Part shown: positions 15,161 through 22,942 of the stretch, one piece after another | How positions within the stretch are numbered: position 1 is the stretch's first letter | How the letters are laid out: each line of letters starts with the position of its first letter | Origin: Casp-actino8 sp964563545 | Lineage (GTDB): Bacteria; Actinomycetota; Acidimicrobiia; Acidimicrobiales; Ilumatobacteraceae | Direction: 5' to 3' | Assembly: GCA_964563545.1 (NCBI GenBank) | Contig: CAZLXB010000021.1 | Location: forward strand, 1 to 32,378 | Length of the DNA: 32,378 nt | Notes under the pieces: generated by a model | The model's database searches: none | Told to the model about the DNA's origin: nothing | What the model saw: only the letters and a program-made list of their open reading frames with translations | Made by a program: the position numbers and the translations under genes

Positions 15161-16129
15161 TCAGGCCGTCGTCGAATCCGGACCAGCGGATTCGGGAGTC
15201 ACTGCGTCGGTGGTCGGAACGAGCGTGGTCGTCGTGGTCGTCGTGGTTGTGGTCGGCATGGTCGGCTTTTCGTTGGCCGCCTCGATGTCGTCGCCGTAGA
15301 CCCAGACCTTGGTGCCGATCGGGAGCATCTTGCTCGCCCACAGCATGTCCATGGCGGGCACGCTCACCCGAACGCAGCCATGAGACGCCGGATAGTTGGG
15401 GATGCTGCGCGAACCGTGGATCGCGATGCCACCGTTGAAGTACTTGGGTCGGTAGATCTCACCGAGGTCTCCTGCCCACCATCCTTCGGAACGTTCACGT
15501 CGGATCTTGAAGTGGCCCGAATCGGTGATCGACCGACCGAGTTCCCACTTGTTCGGATCCTTCTGGTTCTGCTCGAGATACCACTGTCCGCTTCCGGTCG
15601 AAGTGTTGATCACCCACAACACCTTGGCGTCGTTCACGACCATCAGCAATTGGCGTGTCTTGTCGACTTCGACGATCACTCCGGGATCGGTGGTCGCCGG
15701 ATCGGGTCGCTCGGAAACGACCGTGAGTGCGGCTGCGGTCGCTTCGTCGACCCGACCCGTCGTCTCGAGTCCCGAGTACTTCTGGAAGGCCATCACGGCC
15801 TGGCGGGTGGTGAGGCCGTAGTCGCCGTCGACTCCACTGAGCCAGAATCCGGCATCCAGAAGCCGCTGTTGGACACGCGCGGTCTCGGCGCCGTCTTTCT
15901 GACCGACGGCAACGAGCGGCGCATCGATGGCCGGTACTTCGAGAGTCGTCGTGGTCGTCGGCATGGTGGTGGTCGTCGATGTCGTCGTCGACGTCGTCGA
16001 CGACGTGGAGGTCGTGGGAGCGTTCGACGTGGTCGTGGTGACGTCGAGGGCATCGGCGGCCGAGCATGCACCAAGGGCGAGGACCAGACCCGCCACTCGA
16101 ACGAATCCTCCCGCGCGACTCATGGACAT
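15161..16129 (-). CDS. lipoprotein L,D-transpeptidase with PG-binding domain and poly-Thr linkers
   Basis: The 322-residue product begins with a signal ending in lipobox LALGAC (Cys22). A linker of mostly Thr (31-62) leads to a PG_binding_1 domain (about 78-136) and a YkuD domain (about 151-279) with the full catalytic motif: His238 in AIHGS and SHGCVR (His250, Cys252, Arg254). A second tract of ten consecutive Thr (293-302) follows the catalytic domain. It should form 3-3 cross-links in peptidoglycan outside the membrane; the Thr tracts resemble spacers crossing the wall. ATG 16129 is chosen because TACCTT lies exactly 6 nt upstream. Confidence 0.93.
   Translation of the reverse strand: MSMSRAGGFVRVAGLVLALGACSAADALDVTTTTSNAPTTSTSSTTSTTTSTTTTMPTTTTTLEVPAIDAPLVAVGQKDGAETARVQQRLLDAGFWLSGVDGDYGLTTRQAVMAFQKYSGLETTGRVDEATAAALTVVSERPDPATTDPGVIVEVDKTRQLLMVVNDAKVLWVINTSTGSGQWYLEQNQKDPNKWELGRSITDSGHFKIRRERSEGWWAGDLGEIYRPKYFNGGIAIHGSRSIPNYPASHGCVRVSVPAMDMLWASKMLPIGTKVWVYGDDIEAANEKPTMPTTTTTTTTTTLVPTTDAVTPESAGPDSTTA
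15224..15253 (-). repeat. trinucleotide tract coding ten Thr
   Basis: Ten consecutive ACN codons (mostly ACG/ACC) follow the transpeptidase domain. Such slippage-prone tracts can vary in length between strains. Confidence 0.8.
15944..16039 (-). repeat. Thr-rich low-complexity linker
   Basis: Thirty-two codons, largely Thr with Ser, link the lipid-anchored Cys to the PG-binding domain. On the plus strand it appears as GTC/GTG/GTT triplets. Confidence 0.75.
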
Positions 16130-16135
16130 CGAAGC

Positions 16136-16141
16136 AAGGTA
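16136..16141 (-). promoter_or_regulatory. -10 box of the lipoprotein transpeptidase gene (leaderless)
   Basis: On the minus strand TACCTT lies 6 nt before ATG 16129, and no Shine-Dalgarno is present. Confidence 0.55.
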
Positions 16142-16199
16142 CCGATTCTCCGGCTCATTGTGTGGGCAGCCCGAGGGAGGAAATCCCCGACCAGCGTGG

Positions 16200-16205
16200 C
16201 ACCAT
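16200..16205 (+). promoter_or_regulatory. -10-like box of menB
   Basis: CACCAT lies exactly 6 nt before GTG 16212. It departs from TANNNT at its first base but keeps the spacing seen at other genes here. Confidence 0.4.
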
Positions 16206-16211
16206 TGTCGT

Positions 16212-17123
16212 GTGACATCCGCCCCGGTTTCCGAGATCTTCGATCCGTCGCAGTGGACCCGCGTCCCCGGATTCGACTTCACCGACATCACGTACCACCG
16301 GGCCAAGGCTCACGGCACGGTGCGCATTGCGTTCGATCGTCCCGAAGTGCGTAACGCGTTCCGTCCGCACACGGTCGACGAGCTCTACACCGCTCTCGAA
16401 CACGCCCGCCAAACCACCGATGTCGGTTGTGTGCTCCTCACCGGCAACGGACCATCGCCACGCGACGGCGGCTGGGCCTTCTGCAGTGGTGGAGACCAGC
16501 GCATCCGCGGTCGCGACGGCTACAAGTACGCCGAAGGCGACACGGCGGCAACGATCGATCCCGGCCGTAGCGGACGGCTCCACATCCTCGAGGTGCAGCG
16601 ACTCATCCGGTTCATGCCCAAGGTCGTGATCTGCGTGGTTCCCGGTTGGGCGGCCGGCGGCGGACACAGTCTGCACGTCGTGGCCGACCTCACTCTGGCG
16701 AGTCGCGAACACGCCCGCTTCAAGCAGACCGATGCCGACGTCGCGAGTTTCGATGGCGGTTTCGGTTCGGCGTATCTCGCGCGCCAAGTAGGCCAGAAGT
16801 TCGCCCGCGAGATCTTCTTCCTCGGTCGTGAGTACTCGGCCGACGACGCCCATCGAATGGGAATGGTCAATGCCGTCGTTCCCCACGCCGAACTCGAAGC
16901 AACTGCATTGCAGTGGGCGGCCGAGATCAACGGCAAGAGTCCGACCGCCCAACGCATGCTGAAGTTCGCCTTCAATCTGATCGACGACGGTCTGGTCGGC
17001 CAGCAGGTCTTCGCCGGTGAAGCGACCCGACTCGCCTACATGACCGACGAGGCCCAAGAGGGTCGACTCTCGTTCCTCGAAAAGCGCGACCCTGATTGGT
17101 CGTCGTACCCCTGGTACTACTGA
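16212..17123 (+). CDS. menB: 1,4-dihydroxy-2-naphthoyl-CoA synthase (MenB)
   Basis: The 303-residue crotonase-family enzyme closes the second ring of menaquinone from o-succinylbenzoyl-CoA. MenB-specific blocks are present: WAFCSGGDQRIRG, the GYKYAEG loop, AGGGHSLHVVADLTLAS, KQTDADVASFDGGFGSAYLA and the C-terminal FLEKRDPDWSSYPWYY. Aspartate in TDADVASFDGG-type sequences belongs to the bicarbonate-independent or -dependent active-site region; I do not assign the class. No other men genes are in the window. GTG 16212 is preferred over longer upstream reading, which runs into the divergent transpeptidase gene. Confidence 0.94.
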   Translation: MTSAPVSEIFDPSQWTRVPGFDFTDITYHRAKAHGTVRIAFDRPEVRNAFRPHTVDELYTALEHARQTTDVGCVLLTGNGPSPRDGGWAFCSGGDQRIRGRDGYKYAEGDTAATIDPGRSGRLHILEVQRLIRFMPKVVICVVPGWAAGGGHSLHVVADLTLASREHARFKQTDADVASFDGGFGSAYLARQVGQKFAREIFFLGREYSADDAHRMGMVNAVVPHAELEATALQWAAEINGKSPTAQRMLKFAFNLIDDGLVGQQVFAGEATRLAYMTDEAQEGRLSFLEKRDPDWSSYPWYY

Positions 17124-17129
17124 CCTTTC

Positions 17130-17963
17130 ATGCGTTCGGCCATCCTCGTCGAGTCACCCGACGATCCTCGGCTCGCGCAGTTCCGTCTGCGCGAGCGCGA
17201 ACTCCGACCCCGACGGATGCCCGCCCGGGCCACCAAGGGTGACGCTTCCGAGAACGTCGAACCGGGTCTCTTCGTCGCCGAGGGCGATCTGGTGGTCGAC
17301 CGGGCTCTCGCGGCGGGCTGCACACCGCGCGCGGCACTCACCGACTCCACGCGCCCGGCCGCAGTACTCGAGCGATTTCCGACCGATGTTCCGGTGTACA
17401 CCGCGAGCGCCGAAGCCCGCCGCATGCTCACCGGACTCGGTGTGGCCCTCGATGTCATCGCCCTCTTCGAACGACCTCCACTAGACGACTATCGACGCCT
17501 CATCGACCGCGCTCGGAACGTGATCGTGTTGGAGGACGTCGACAATCCCACCAATGTCGGCGCCATCGTGCGCAGCGCAGCCGCACTCGGCGTGGACGGT
17601 CTCGTCCTCGATCGGAACTCATCGGATCCACTCTCACGGCGCGCACTACGGGTGTCGATGGGCACCGCATTCGGACTCGGTACCGCGCGCCACACCTCGA
17701 TCGTGGAAGTCATCGAGAAGCTCGAGCGATCGGGCTACGTCGTTCACGCGCTCACACCCGACGCGCAGGCCACCGACATCTCGAACGTCGTTCCCTCCGG
17801 CGATCGGGTGGCGATCGTGCTCGGCTCCGAACGCCAGGGCCTCTCGGCCGACACCTTGGCCCGAATCGCATCACGCGTCCGCATCCCGATGGCCGATGGC
17901 GTCGACTCTCTCAACGTGGCCGCAGCGGCCGCGGTCGCCTGCTACGCGCTCCTCCCCCGCTGA
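17130..17963 (+). CDS. SpoU/TrmH-family RNA 2'-O-methyltransferase
   Basis: The 277-residue protein has an N-terminal substrate-binding region (about 1-110, including FVAEGDLVVDRAL) and a C-terminal SPOUT knot with the three motifs: NPTNVGAIVRSAAALGVDGL, IVLGSERQGLS and IPMADGVDSLNVAAAAAVACY. SAM-dependent methylation of a ribose in tRNA or rRNA is expected; the target nucleotide cannot be named. It begins 6 nt after the menB stop, so the two are probably co-transcribed although functionally unrelated. Confidence 0.92.
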   Translation: MRSAILVESPDDPRLAQFRLRERELRPRRMPARATKGDASENVEPGLFVAEGDLVVDRALAAGCTPRAALTDSTRPAAVLERFPTDVPVYTASAEARRMLTGLGVALDVIALFERPPLDDYRRLIDRARNVIVLEDVDNPTNVGAIVRSAAALGVDGLVLDRNSSDPLSRRALRVSMGTAFGLGTARHTSIVEVIEKLERSGYVVHALTPDAQATDISNVVPSGDRVAIVLGSERQGLSADTLARIASRVRIPMADGVDSLNVAAAAAVACYALLPR

Positions 17964-17968
17964 CCCCA

Positions 17969-17990
17969 CGGCCCTTTGAAATCCGGGCCG
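17969..17990 (+). terminator. weak hairpin after the methyltransferase gene
   Basis: CGGCCC (17969-17974) pairs with GGGCCG (17985-17990) around a 10-nt loop. There is no T-run. It could end the menB transcript before the separate purU promoter. Confidence 0.35.
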
Positions 17991-17997
17991 GAACCAG

Positions 17998-18003
17998 CAG
18001 ACT
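17998..18003 (+). promoter_or_regulatory. -10-like box of purU (leaderless)
   Basis: CAGACT lies exactly 6 nt before GTG 18010; the identical arrangement precedes the HAD gene at 25772. Confidence 0.45.
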
Positions 18004-18009
18004 CTCGGG

Positions 18010-18864
18010 GTGCCCGCCACCGGAGTTCTCCTTCTCTCGTGCCCCGATCAACGGGGCGTCGTTGCCGCCGTGGCCGATTTCATCGCGTCGCACAACGGAA
18101 ACATCGTCCATGCCGAGCAGCACACCGACGACATCGAGAAGGTCTTCTTTCAGCGGGTCGAGTTCGAGGTCGATGGCTTCGACCTGAGCCGCGACGAGAT
18201 CCTGGGCGCCTTTGCCCCCGTGGCGAAGCGGTTCGACATGCGCGCCGACCTCCGCTTCACCGACGTGCGACCGCGGGTTGCGATCATGGCGAGCAAGCAG
18301 TCGCATTGTCTCTTCGATCTCCTCACCCGCTGGCGTTCCGGCGAACTGCCGGCCGACATCGTCGCCGTGATCGATAACCACCCGGATCATGCCGATCTCG
18401 TGCAGCACATGGGCGTTCCCTACGTCCACCTGCCGGTCACACCCGAGACCAAGTCGGTTCAGGAACGCCAAGTACTCGACACCCTCACCCAACATCGAGC
18501 CGATCTTGTCGTGCTCGCGCGCTACATGCAGATCCTTTCGCCCACGTTGGTCGACGCCTACCCGTCGCGCATCATCAACATCCACCACTCGTTCCTTCCG
18601 GCGTTCATCGGCGCCAATCCCTATCGCCAGGCTCACGATCGGGGCGTGAAGATCATCGGGGCCACGGCGCACTACGTGACCGAGGATCTCGACGAAGGCC
18701 CGATCCTCGATCAAGAGGTCACTCGCGTGACGCACCGCGACTCGGTGGCCGACCTGACTCGTAAGGGTCGCGATCTCGAGACGATCGTGCTCGCCCGCGC
18801 CGTCCGCGCCCATCTCGAGCACCGGGTGCTCGTGTACGGACGCAAAACCGTCGTCTTCGGCTGA
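18010..18864 (+). CDS. purU: formyltetrahydrofolate deformylase (PurU)
   Basis: The 284-residue enzyme hydrolyses 10-formyl-tetrahydrofolate to formate and tetrahydrofolate, balancing one-carbon pools. An N-terminal ACT domain (about 5-80, LLSCPDQRGVVAAVADFIA) is followed by the formyltransferase domain with IMASKQSHCLFDLL and the catalytic IINIHHSFLPAFIGANPY (Asn and His) and Asp in EDLDEGPILDQ. Length and domain order are normal for PurU. The 3' end lies only 5 nt from the convergent globin stop. Confidence 0.96.
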   Translation: MPATGVLLLSCPDQRGVVAAVADFIASHNGNIVHAEQHTDDIEKVFFQRVEFEVDGFDLSRDEILGAFAPVAKRFDMRADLRFTDVRPRVAIMASKQSHCLFDLLTRWRSGELPADIVAVIDNHPDHADLVQHMGVPYVHLPVTPETKSVQERQVLDTLTQHRADLVVLARYMQILSPTLVDAYPSRIINIHHSFLPAFIGANPYRQAHDRGVKIIGATAHYVTEDLDEGPILDQEVTRVTHRDSVADLTRKGRDLETIVLARAVRAHLEHRVLVYGRKTVVFG

Positions 18865-18869
18865 GGTTC

Positions 18870-19289
18870 CTAGGCGGACGGGCCGCTGATCGGTAGGCCG
18901 GTGTCGTTGCGGAGATGTTCGGCGGCCCGCACGAAGTAACCGGTCATCTCGGCGCGGATGTCCTCGCTCACACCGAACTCGTCTCCGGCTGTGGCGATCG
19001 CCTGAGCCATGTGAACCAGCCAACGATCACGTTCCCGGGGACCCACCACGAAACCCATGTGGCGCATACGCAGTCGCGGATGGCCGCGCTCTTCGAGATA
19101 CGTCGTGACGCCACCCCAGTAGTGAGCGAGGAAGAGGGCCAATCGACGACGGGCACCCGGGAGGTCGTTCTGATCTGGATAGAGGGGCCAGAGAACCGCG
19201 TCGGATACCACGCCTTCATAGAAGACGTCGACGAGCCGTTCGAAGAACGGCAGACCACCCACCTGCTCGTAGAGGTCGTCCTGACTCAC
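18870..19289 (-). CDS. group II truncated haemoglobin (GlbO-like)
   Basis: The 139-residue globin has the TrHbII landmarks: Tyr24 (B10), Tyr37 (CD1) in LYPDQ, YWGG, RGHPRLRMRH with proximal haem ligand His77 (F8), and Trp90 (G8). It closely follows mycobacterial GlbO throughout. Such proteins bind O2 with high affinity and are implicated in O2/NO/peroxide chemistry. The start GTG overlaps the TGA of the crotonase gene as GTGA, so translation is coupled to an acyl-CoA enzyme. The C-terminal tail is about ten residues longer than GlbO. Confidence 0.94.
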   Translation of the reverse strand: MSQDDLYEQVGGLPFFERLVDVFYEGVVSDAVLWPLYPDQNDLPGARRRLALFLAHYWGGVTTYLEERGHPRLRMRHMGFVVGPRERDRWLVHMAQAIATAGDEFGVSEDIRAEMTGYFVRAAEHLRNDTGLPISGPSA

Positions 19290-20146
19290 GAGAACGAGGG
19301 GTCCTCCCAGTCGGGGAAGACATCGGGCAATCCATCGCTGACTTTCACCGGGAACTGGGCCGGGCGCTTCTCGAGGAAGCTCACGACTCCCTCACGCGCA
19401 TCCGCACTCGCCCCCCGAGAATTGATCGCGCGCGAGTCGACACGATGAGCTTGCATCGGATGGTCGGCGCCGAGCATCCGCCACAGCATCTGACGTGTGA
19501 GCGCGACCGAAACCGGTGCCGTGCCGGCCGCGATTTCCTCGGCGATGGCGCGCGCCGCCGGCAGAAGATCGTCGGGGGAATGAACACTCCGCACGAGTCG
19601 GCCGGCCAACGCGTCCTCAGCACTCACGATGCGGCCGGTGTAGCACCACTCGGCGGCCTGCGAAATACCAACTAGCCGGGGCAGGAACCAACTGCTCGCC
19701 GCCTCCGGCACGATGCCGCGCTTCGCGAACACGAACCCGAACTTCGCGGCTGTGCTGGCCAGACGGATGTCCATGGGCAGGGTCATGGTCACACCCACAC
19801 CCACCGCGGCACCGTTGATCGCACCGATCACCGGCTTTTTCGATTCGAAGATTCGCAGAGCGACCAGACCGCCCCCGTCCCGAACGACACCGCTCTTGGC
19901 CGCCACGTCGCTACCGCCCTTGGCGAAAGTCTCCCCGCCACCCGACAGATCGGCACCGGCGCAGAATGCTTTTCCGGCACCGGTCACGATCACCGCCCGC
20001 ACGGAGTCGTCGGCGTCGGTGCGGTCGAAGGCATCGATGATTTCCTTCAACATCCGATTGGTGAAGGCGTTCATCTTGTCGGGACGGTGCAGCGTGATGG
20101 TCGCGACCGGCCCGTCGACGGAATACAGGATCTCTTCGTAGCTCAC
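19286..20146 (-). CDS. enoyl-CoA hydratase/isomerase family protein
   Basis: The 286-residue crotonase has AFCAGADLSGG and NGAAVGVGVTMTLPMDIRLAS for the oxyanion hole and the acid Glu in RGIVPEAASSWFLPRLVG, so catalysis of hydration or isomerisation is plausible. An insertion rich in Gly (GGGETFAKGGSDVAAKSG) follows the first motif. The end, FLEKRPAQFPVKVSDGLPDVFPDWED, is typical of the family subset acting on branched or aromatic acyl-CoAs, but the substrate is not known. The start is GTG 20146 with TAGGGT exactly 6 nt upstream. It is coupled to the haemoglobin gene. Confidence 0.9.
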   Translation of the reverse strand: MSYEEILYSVDGPVATITLHRPDKMNAFTNRMLKEIIDAFDRTDADDSVRAVIVTGAGKAFCAGADLSGGGETFAKGGSDVAAKSGVVRDGGGLVALRIFESKKPVIGAINGAAVGVGVTMTLPMDIRLASTAAKFGFVFAKRGIVPEAASSWFLPRLVGISQAAEWCYTGRIVSAEDALAGRLVRSVHSPDDLLPAARAIAEEIAAGTAPVSVALTRQMLWRMLGADHPMQAHRVDSRAINSRGASADAREGVVSFLEKRPAQFPVKVSDGLPDVFPDWEDPSFS

Positions 20147-20152
20147 GATCCG

Positions 20153-20158
20153 ACCCTA
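20153..20158 (-). promoter_or_regulatory. -10 box of the crotonase-globin operon (leaderless)
   Basis: On the minus strand TAGGGT lies 6 nt before GTG 20146, in the 44-nt gap after ftsX. Confidence 0.6.
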
Positions 20159-20190
20159 CAGAGCCGACACCGGCCGGTCCGAAGCCCGTG

Positions 20191-21093
20191 TCAGACGTCG
20201 AGGAAGCGACTGGCGGCGATACCCGAGCCCACTGCACCGGCCAGCGCGCCGATCGCAAGCAAGAGGACCATGACCCAGCGGGCGAATCCGTCGGAGACCA
20301 CGAGGGCGGCCAACTCCGTGTCGTTGAAGTCGGAGACTGCCCCCGACCAGGCGCTGTTCAGACCCCACAGACCGAGACACGACAACACTCCGCCGATGAG
20401 TCCCTGGAGCAGACCTTCGAGCATGAACGGAATACGGATGAACCAGTTGGTGGCACCCACGAGTTTCATGACCTCGATTTCGCGTCGTCGGGCGAACATC
20501 GCGGTTCGGATCGTGTTCCAGATGAGGCCTACGGCGACGACGAGCAGGATGATCGACATGGTGGTTGTGGCCACACGGATGAACTGCGAGACGCGCGAGA
20601 CCACGTCGAAGACGTCCTGGGCGTAGGCGACTTCCTTCACCCCCGCCAATTGTCGGAACTGTTCTCCGAGTTCGCGCACCAGCGTCGCGTCCTCCACGGT
20701 GGGCACGACCTTGAACTGGGAAGGAATGTTCTCGGGAGTCAGGAGACGGAGGGTCCCCGGATCGCCGGCGAACAACTTCTCGGCTTCGGCGTAGCTCTCC
20801 GCCTGGTCGAGATAGCGCAGACGTTCGACATCGATCACCGACGTCTGCGAGCGCAGCGCCGAGTCGATGAGATCGATCTGCTCGGTCGTCGCGTCAGGGC
20901 GGACGTAGACGATGAGCTCGACGTCGCCTTTCCAGCGGGTCAACAGGTTGTCGAAGGCCCGTTGGATGAGGAAGGTCGAGCCGACGAGAAGCAACGACAC
21001 CGCCGAAGTGATCACGGCGGCCGCCGTGAGGGTGACGTTGCGCCGGAAGCCGGCGATCGTTTCACGGAATGCGTAACTGATTCGGGCGAGCAT
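20191..21093 (-). CDS. ftsX: cell division protein FtsX
   Basis: The 300-residue membrane subunit of the FtsEX complex couples ATP hydrolysis by FtsE to activation of peptidoglycan hydrolases at the septum. The N-terminal span follows MLARISYAFRETIAGFRRNV, a typical start. A large extracellular loop (about 45-165) precedes three more spans with RRREIEVMKLVGATNWFIRIPFM, the conserved cytosolic coupling region. The ATG overlaps the ftsE stop (TGATG), which means translational coupling. FtsX length is normal. Confidence 0.96.
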   Translation of the reverse strand: MLARISYAFRETIAGFRRNVTLTAAAVITSAVSLLLVGSTFLIQRAFDNLLTRWKGDVELIVYVRPDATTEQIDLIDSALRSQTSVIDVERLRYLDQAESYAEAEKLFAGDPGTLRLLTPENIPSQFKVVPTVEDATLVRELGEQFRQLAGVKEVAYAQDVFDVVSRVSQFIRVATTTMSIILLVVAVGLIWNTIRTAMFARRREIEVMKLVGATNWFIRIPFMLEGLLQGLIGGVLSCLGLWGLNSAWSGAVSDFNDTELAALVVSDGFARWVMVLLLAIGALAGAVGSGIAASRFLDV

Positions 21094-21770
21094 CAGTCGT
21101 ACACCCCGCGCTCCTGGTCGCGGACGATGATGCCGCGGTCGAGCTGCACCACGCGTCGGCGCATCATGTTCACGATGCGCTGGTCGTGCGTAGCCATCAC
21201 CACGGTCGTCCCCGTCGAGTTGATTCGGTCGAGAAGGCGCATGATTCCCTCGCCGGTGGCCGGATCGAGGTTTCCGGTGGGTTCGTCGGCAAGGAGGATG
21301 AGCGGTCGGTTCACGAAGGCGCGGGCGATCGAGACGCGCTGTTGCTCGCCACCCGACAACTGATGCGGGAATCGATCGCCCTTGTCGGCCAAACCGACGA
21401 GTTCGAGCACGGCCGGCACCTGTTGGCGGATCACGTGACGCGGACGACCGATCACCTCGAGCGCGAAGGCGACGTTTTCGAACACCGTCTTGTTCGGGAG
21501 GAGTTTGTAATCCTGGAAAATGTTGCCGATGTTGCGCCTCAAGTAAGGCACTTTCGATTCGGGCATGTCGTTGATGTTCTTGCCGGCCACCCACACGGCG
21601 CCCTTCTCGGGTTGCTCCTGGCGGTTCATCAGCCGCAACAGCGTGGACTTACCCGAACCCGACGGACCGACGAGGAAGAGGAATTCGCCCTTGGCGACCT
21701 CGAACGACGCGTCGCGAAGAGCGGTCACATCGGCGCTGTACGACTTGGTGACGTTGTCGAGTCTGATCAT
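21093..21770 (-). CDS. ftsE: cell division ATP-binding protein FtsE
   Basis: The 225-residue ABC ATPase has Walker A GPSGSGKST, Q-loop FQDYKLL, signature LSGGEQQRVSIARA, Walker B LLADEPTGNLD and switch His in MATHD. The FQDYKLLPNKTVFENVAFALEV stretch is typical of FtsE rather than other ABC ATPases. ATG 21770 gives the usual MIRLDNVTK start; an in-frame GTG at 21785 would add five residues. It overlaps ftsX by one base. Confidence 0.95.
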   Translation of the reverse strand: MIRLDNVTKSYSADVTALRDASFEVAKGEFLFLVGPSGSGKSTLLRLMNRQEQPEKGAVWVAGKNINDMPESKVPYLRRNIGNIFQDYKLLPNKTVFENVAFALEVIGRPRHVIRQQVPAVLELVGLADKGDRFPHQLSGGEQQRVSIARAFVNRPLILLADEPTGNLDPATGEGIMRLLDRINSTGTTVVMATHDQRIVNMMRRRVVQLDRGIIVRDQERGVYD

Positions 21771-21809
21771 GAGGTGTGGGTGCACCGTGCTGACTTCACG
21801 AGCACGAGC

Positions 21810-21815
21810 AGGCTA
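21810..21815 (-). promoter_or_regulatory. possible internal -10 box upstream of ftsE
   Basis: On the minus strand TAGCCT lies 39 nt before ATG 21770, just after the prfB stop. It could allow ftsEX transcription independent of secA-prfB. Confidence 0.3.
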
Positions 21816-21829
21816 CCAGTGGCCATCGG

Positions 21830-22933
21830 TCAGGAATTGTCACCCGCACGACGCCAGCGCAGGTAGCCCTCCATGAAATCGTCGATGTCTCCGTCGAGAA
21901 CTGCTTCCACGCTGCTCGTCTCGATCTCGGTGCGCAGGTCCTTCACCATCTGATAGGGCTGCAACACGTAACTGCGGATCTGACTCCCCCATCCGACTTG
22001 GGCTTGTTTTCCGGCGATGCGATCGAGTTCGGCCTGATGCTCCTCTTCGATCTTGGCCGCGACCATCGCCTTCAGGCGACCCATCGCCTTCTCGCGGTTC
22101 TGGAGTTGGCTGCGCTCCTCCTGCGACGACGCGACGAGACCCGTGGGTTCATGGATGAGTCGAACGGCCGACGAGGTCTTGTTGACGTGCTGACCACCGG
22201 CACCCGATGCACGGAACACCTCCATGCGGATGTCGCTCTCGTTGATCTCCACATCGGGGTCGTCCATGACCGGCCACACCTGAACCGCCGAGAAACTCGT
22301 CTGTCGACGGCCCTGGTTGTCGAAGGGGCTGATGCGAACCAGACGGTGCGTTCCACGCTCGGATGTCATGAGGCCGTACGCGTAGCGACCCTTGATCGTG
22401 AATTCGGCCGACATGATTCCGGCTTCCGTCCCGGGGGACACGTCGTCGATCTCGATCTCGAATCCACGGCGCTCGGCCCAGCGCGAGTACATACGAAGGA
22501 GAACCTCGCTCCAGTCCTGCGCGTCGACCCCACCGTCCTTGGTGTTGATGTGCACGATGCAGTCGGCTTCGTCGTGTTCACCCGTGAACAGGCTGCGGAG
22601 TTCGAGACCGTCCAGTCGTCCGGACACCGAGGCGATACCGGCCGCGATGTCGGGCTCCTGCGACGCGTCGTCGACCTCGCGGGCCATCTCGTGCAGGACT
22701 TCGACGTCCTCGAGGTCCTGTGAGAGGGCGTCGTACTGATCGAGATCACCCTTGGAGTTGGCGTATTCGGCGTTCAGCCGCTTGGCACGATCCTGGTCGT
22801 CCCAGAGGTCGGGACGCGAGACTTCGATCTCGAGTTCGGACACTCGGGCCCGTTGCTCGTCGACGCGCAGATATCCGTGCGCCTCACCGAGGCGGCGGCG
22901 TAGTTCGTGGATGTCGTCGGAGAAGTCGCGCAT
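21830..22933 (-). CDS. prfB: peptide chain release factor 2
   Basis: The 367-residue RF2 reads UGA and UAA stop codons and releases the peptide. The anticodon-mimic motif SPF (202-204) and the universal GGQ (246-248, GAGGQHVNKT) are both present. The programmed +1 frameshift of E. coli prfB is absent: the corresponding N-terminal site reads HGYLRVDEQ straight through with no in-frame stop. It starts 9 nt after secA, and ftsE follows, so secA-prfB-ftsE-ftsX is likely a single transcript. Confidence 0.96.
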   Translation of the reverse strand: MRDFSDDIHELRRRLGEAHGYLRVDEQRARVSELEIEVSRPDLWDDQDRAKRLNAEYANSKGDLDQYDALSQDLEDVEVLHEMAREVDDASQEPDIAAGIASVSGRLDGLELRSLFTGEHDEADCIVHINTKDGGVDAQDWSEVLLRMYSRWAERRGFEIEIDDVSPGTEAGIMSAEFTIKGRYAYGLMTSERGTHRLVRISPFDNQGRRQTSFSAVQVWPVMDDPDVEINESDIRMEVFRASGAGGQHVNKTSSAVRLIHEPTGLVASSQEERSQLQNREKAMGRLKAMVAAKIEEEHQAELDRIAGKQAQVGWGSQIRSYVLQPYQMVKDLRTEIETSSVEAVLDGDIDDFMEGYLRWRRAGDNS

Positions 22934-22942
22934 AGCGGTGCC

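Noticed and set aside
15200..15260. GTC/GTG triplet runs as a regulatory repeat
   Set aside because: They encode in-frame Thr tracts of the transpeptidase on the minus strand, which explains them fully.
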